DNA from: Xylanibacter rodentium
GTDB lineage: Bacteria; Bacteroidota; Bacteroidia; Bacteroidales; Bacteroidaceae
DNA: 33,916 nucleotides
Direction of reading: 5' to 3'
Assembly (NCBI RefSeq): GCF_013166575.1
Contig: NZ_JABKKE010000025.1
Location: 1-33,916 of the forward strand
Shown: piece by piece, positions 33,071-33,916 of the stretch
Numbering within the stretch: position 1 is the first letter of the stretch
Layout of the letters: each line of letters starts with the position of its first letter
Translations under genes and position numbers: made by a program
The notes under the pieces: model-generated
What the model was told of the DNA's origin: nothing
Seen by the model: the letters and a program-made list of their open reading frames with translations, nothing else
Databases searched by the model: none

Positions 33071-33101
33071 GCAAAGATACACATATTTCTGTTAATTCAA
33101 A
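33071..33101 (-). promoter_or_regulatory. Promoter of the candidate RNA
   Basis: On the minus strand, TTTG (33101-33098), an 18-base spacer and TATCTTTGC (33079-33071) make one of the best promoter matches in the window. Confidence 0.75.
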
Positions 33102-33126
33102 ATAAAAAACACAAAAAAATAGGCTT

Positions 33127-33170
33127 TAAGTAGGTATTCAAGATGATGATTAATCTTGAACACCTACTTA
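33127..33170. terminator. Perfect stem-loop upstream of the candidate RNA promoter
   Basis: TAAGTAGGT and TTCAAGAT (33127-33144) pair with ATCTTGAA and ACCTACTTA (33153-33170), with one mismatch between the two parts. On the minus strand it is followed about 9 bases later by a run of seven T. It could be a terminator, or a regulator site just upstream of the promoter. From 33171 to 33309 I see no gene. Confidence 0.55.
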
Positions 33171-33309
33171 TGTTGTAGTATCGGTATGGTTGTGTCGGTG
33201 TGTTGGTCTCGTTACAGAGCCGTTGTACTGTCGGTTCTGCGGCATTGTACCGGGTAGTATGCAAAGTCTGTGCTTCGTCTATATTATTGTCATGTTAATT
33301 CTGAAATTT

Positions 33310-33629
33310 TAACTTTTCTTTTTTCTCAAATTAGAAAAGCCGTAAGGCCCTCTCTGCTTTCTTGACACACGTTTTTTGCATGGAAAATTTGCCGTAAGGG
33401 CCTCCCGACACTCCCGCGAGGGCCGTTTCGCATTGCAATAAGGCCGTAGTCGCAATGCAATAAGGGCGTTATTGCAAGGTAATAAGGGCCTCTCTGCTTT
33501 ATTGACAAAATGTCTCTGTCGTAACATGCTGAATATCAGGACTTCCCTTTTGAGCGGAAAATCGTGTTTTTCGGAGCCTTGTCTGGAAATAGTACTTCTG
33601 TTGTCGCTTAACATATGTTAAAGTAAAGA
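33310..33629 (-). repeat. Dispersed intergenic element, right copy (inverted)
   Basis: This is the reverse-oriented partner of 11495-11800. The block 33391-33446 is identical over 56 bases to 11678-11733 when reversed. The TTAACATATGTTAA palindrome (33608-33621) matches the edge at 11503-11516, and the AAAGCAGAGAGG modules recur (three in this copy counting both strands' near-matches). Frames across it are non-coding by-products. Confidence 0.85.
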
Positions 33630-33671
33630 AAAGTCATAAGCGTAAAAGCAATAATCAAGGTTCATGTTTTT

Positions 33672-33908
33672 ATAAGTTAGTCAGCAGAATTAAACTGCAT
33701 TATCGTCTGGACATAGGATGGGTGCGCCTTGAAAAAGGCGACAGGCACATAGCTCCAACAATCTGTATCCTAAGGAGTGGAAGGATGGGTGCGCCTTGGA
33801 TGGATGCGCCCCGAATGGGGCAGCAAGCACATAGCCCGGGGCAGAGCGTAGCGGCACCCCGGGAACAACACGATTGTACACACTCGCCCTGAAAGGGCAA
33901 AAGCATTA
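33672..33908 (-). repeat. REP-like GC-rich repeat, right copy (inverted)
   Basis: Positions 33798-33863 match 127-191 when reversed, and 33672-33705 match the tail motif. Inside are two direct copies of GGATGGGTGCGCCTTG (33717-33732, 33783-33798) and modules of the form GCGCC...GGCG(N)CACATAG, showing growth by module duplication. A GCCCTGAAAGGGC hairpin lies near 33886-33898. It is non-coding. Confidence 0.75.
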
Positions 33909-33916
33909 ATTATCAG

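Noticed and set aside
32873..33095. Frames of 64 and 69 residues on opposite strands in the upstream region
   Set aside because: One starts within the promoter box and both lack homology I can recognise; the structured RNA explains the region better.

Overview
The window looks like a chromosomal segment of a Bacteroidales bacterium (Prevotellaceae/Muribaculaceae-like; the exact family cannot be read from this alone). Reasons: many intergenic regions carry the Bacteroidetes -7 promoter box TAnnTTTG, often with a TTTG box about 18-22 bases upstream; IspG is the long three-part form; secreted proteins carry the carboxypeptidase-regulatory plus beta-barrel layout; and the intergenic repeats look like types seen in this order. 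I see no tRNA, rRNA, CRISPR array, transposase or phage gene.

Layout. 1-8515 (+) is mainly housekeeping: a conserved hypothetical protein, sigma-54 (rpoN), a PAP2-like membrane protein, purE, ispG, then a ptb-buk pair for acyl-phosphate metabolism. 8722-11451 (+) is a compact four-gene unit: a GIN-domain lipoprotein, an ECF sigma factor, a membrane protein placed like an anti-sigma factor, and a small secreted protein. After a repeat-filled gap, 12089-16493 (+) holds miaB, an MsbA-type exporter and an LpxL-type lipid A acyltransferase. 16516-22521 (both strands) is a surface-glycan island: an acyltransferase-3 membrane protein, a GT11 fucosyltransferase-like enzyme, three more glycosyltransferases, a cytidylyltransferase and a LicD-family protein. 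Together with msbA and lpxL it points to lipid A/LOS synthesis and decoration.

22652-32602 (-) is the most unusual part: seven co-directional genes whose products all appear to be exported. In transcription order they are a WD40 protein with an OmpA-like C-terminus, a TPR plus caspase-like (C14) protease, two tandem carboxypeptidase-regulatory/beta-barrel proteins, an LPP20-like protein, a DUF4384 protein and a transglutaminase-like protein. The WD40 and caspase proteins share a homologous domain of about 130 residues that I do not recognise, which suggests they work together. Upstream of the operon, 32769-33066 (-) looks like a structured non-coding RNA or leader, with a good promoter, long-range helices and a terminator-like 3' hairpin.

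Repeats are prominent. A 300-base-plus element occurs twice in opposite orientation (11495-11800 and 33310-33629). A second, REP-like GC-rich family lies at both window ends, also inverted. Two inverted copies of a 28-base palindromic repeat sit in frame inside ispG. Large hairpins lie on both sides of ispG, and the upstream one can fold in two competing ways.
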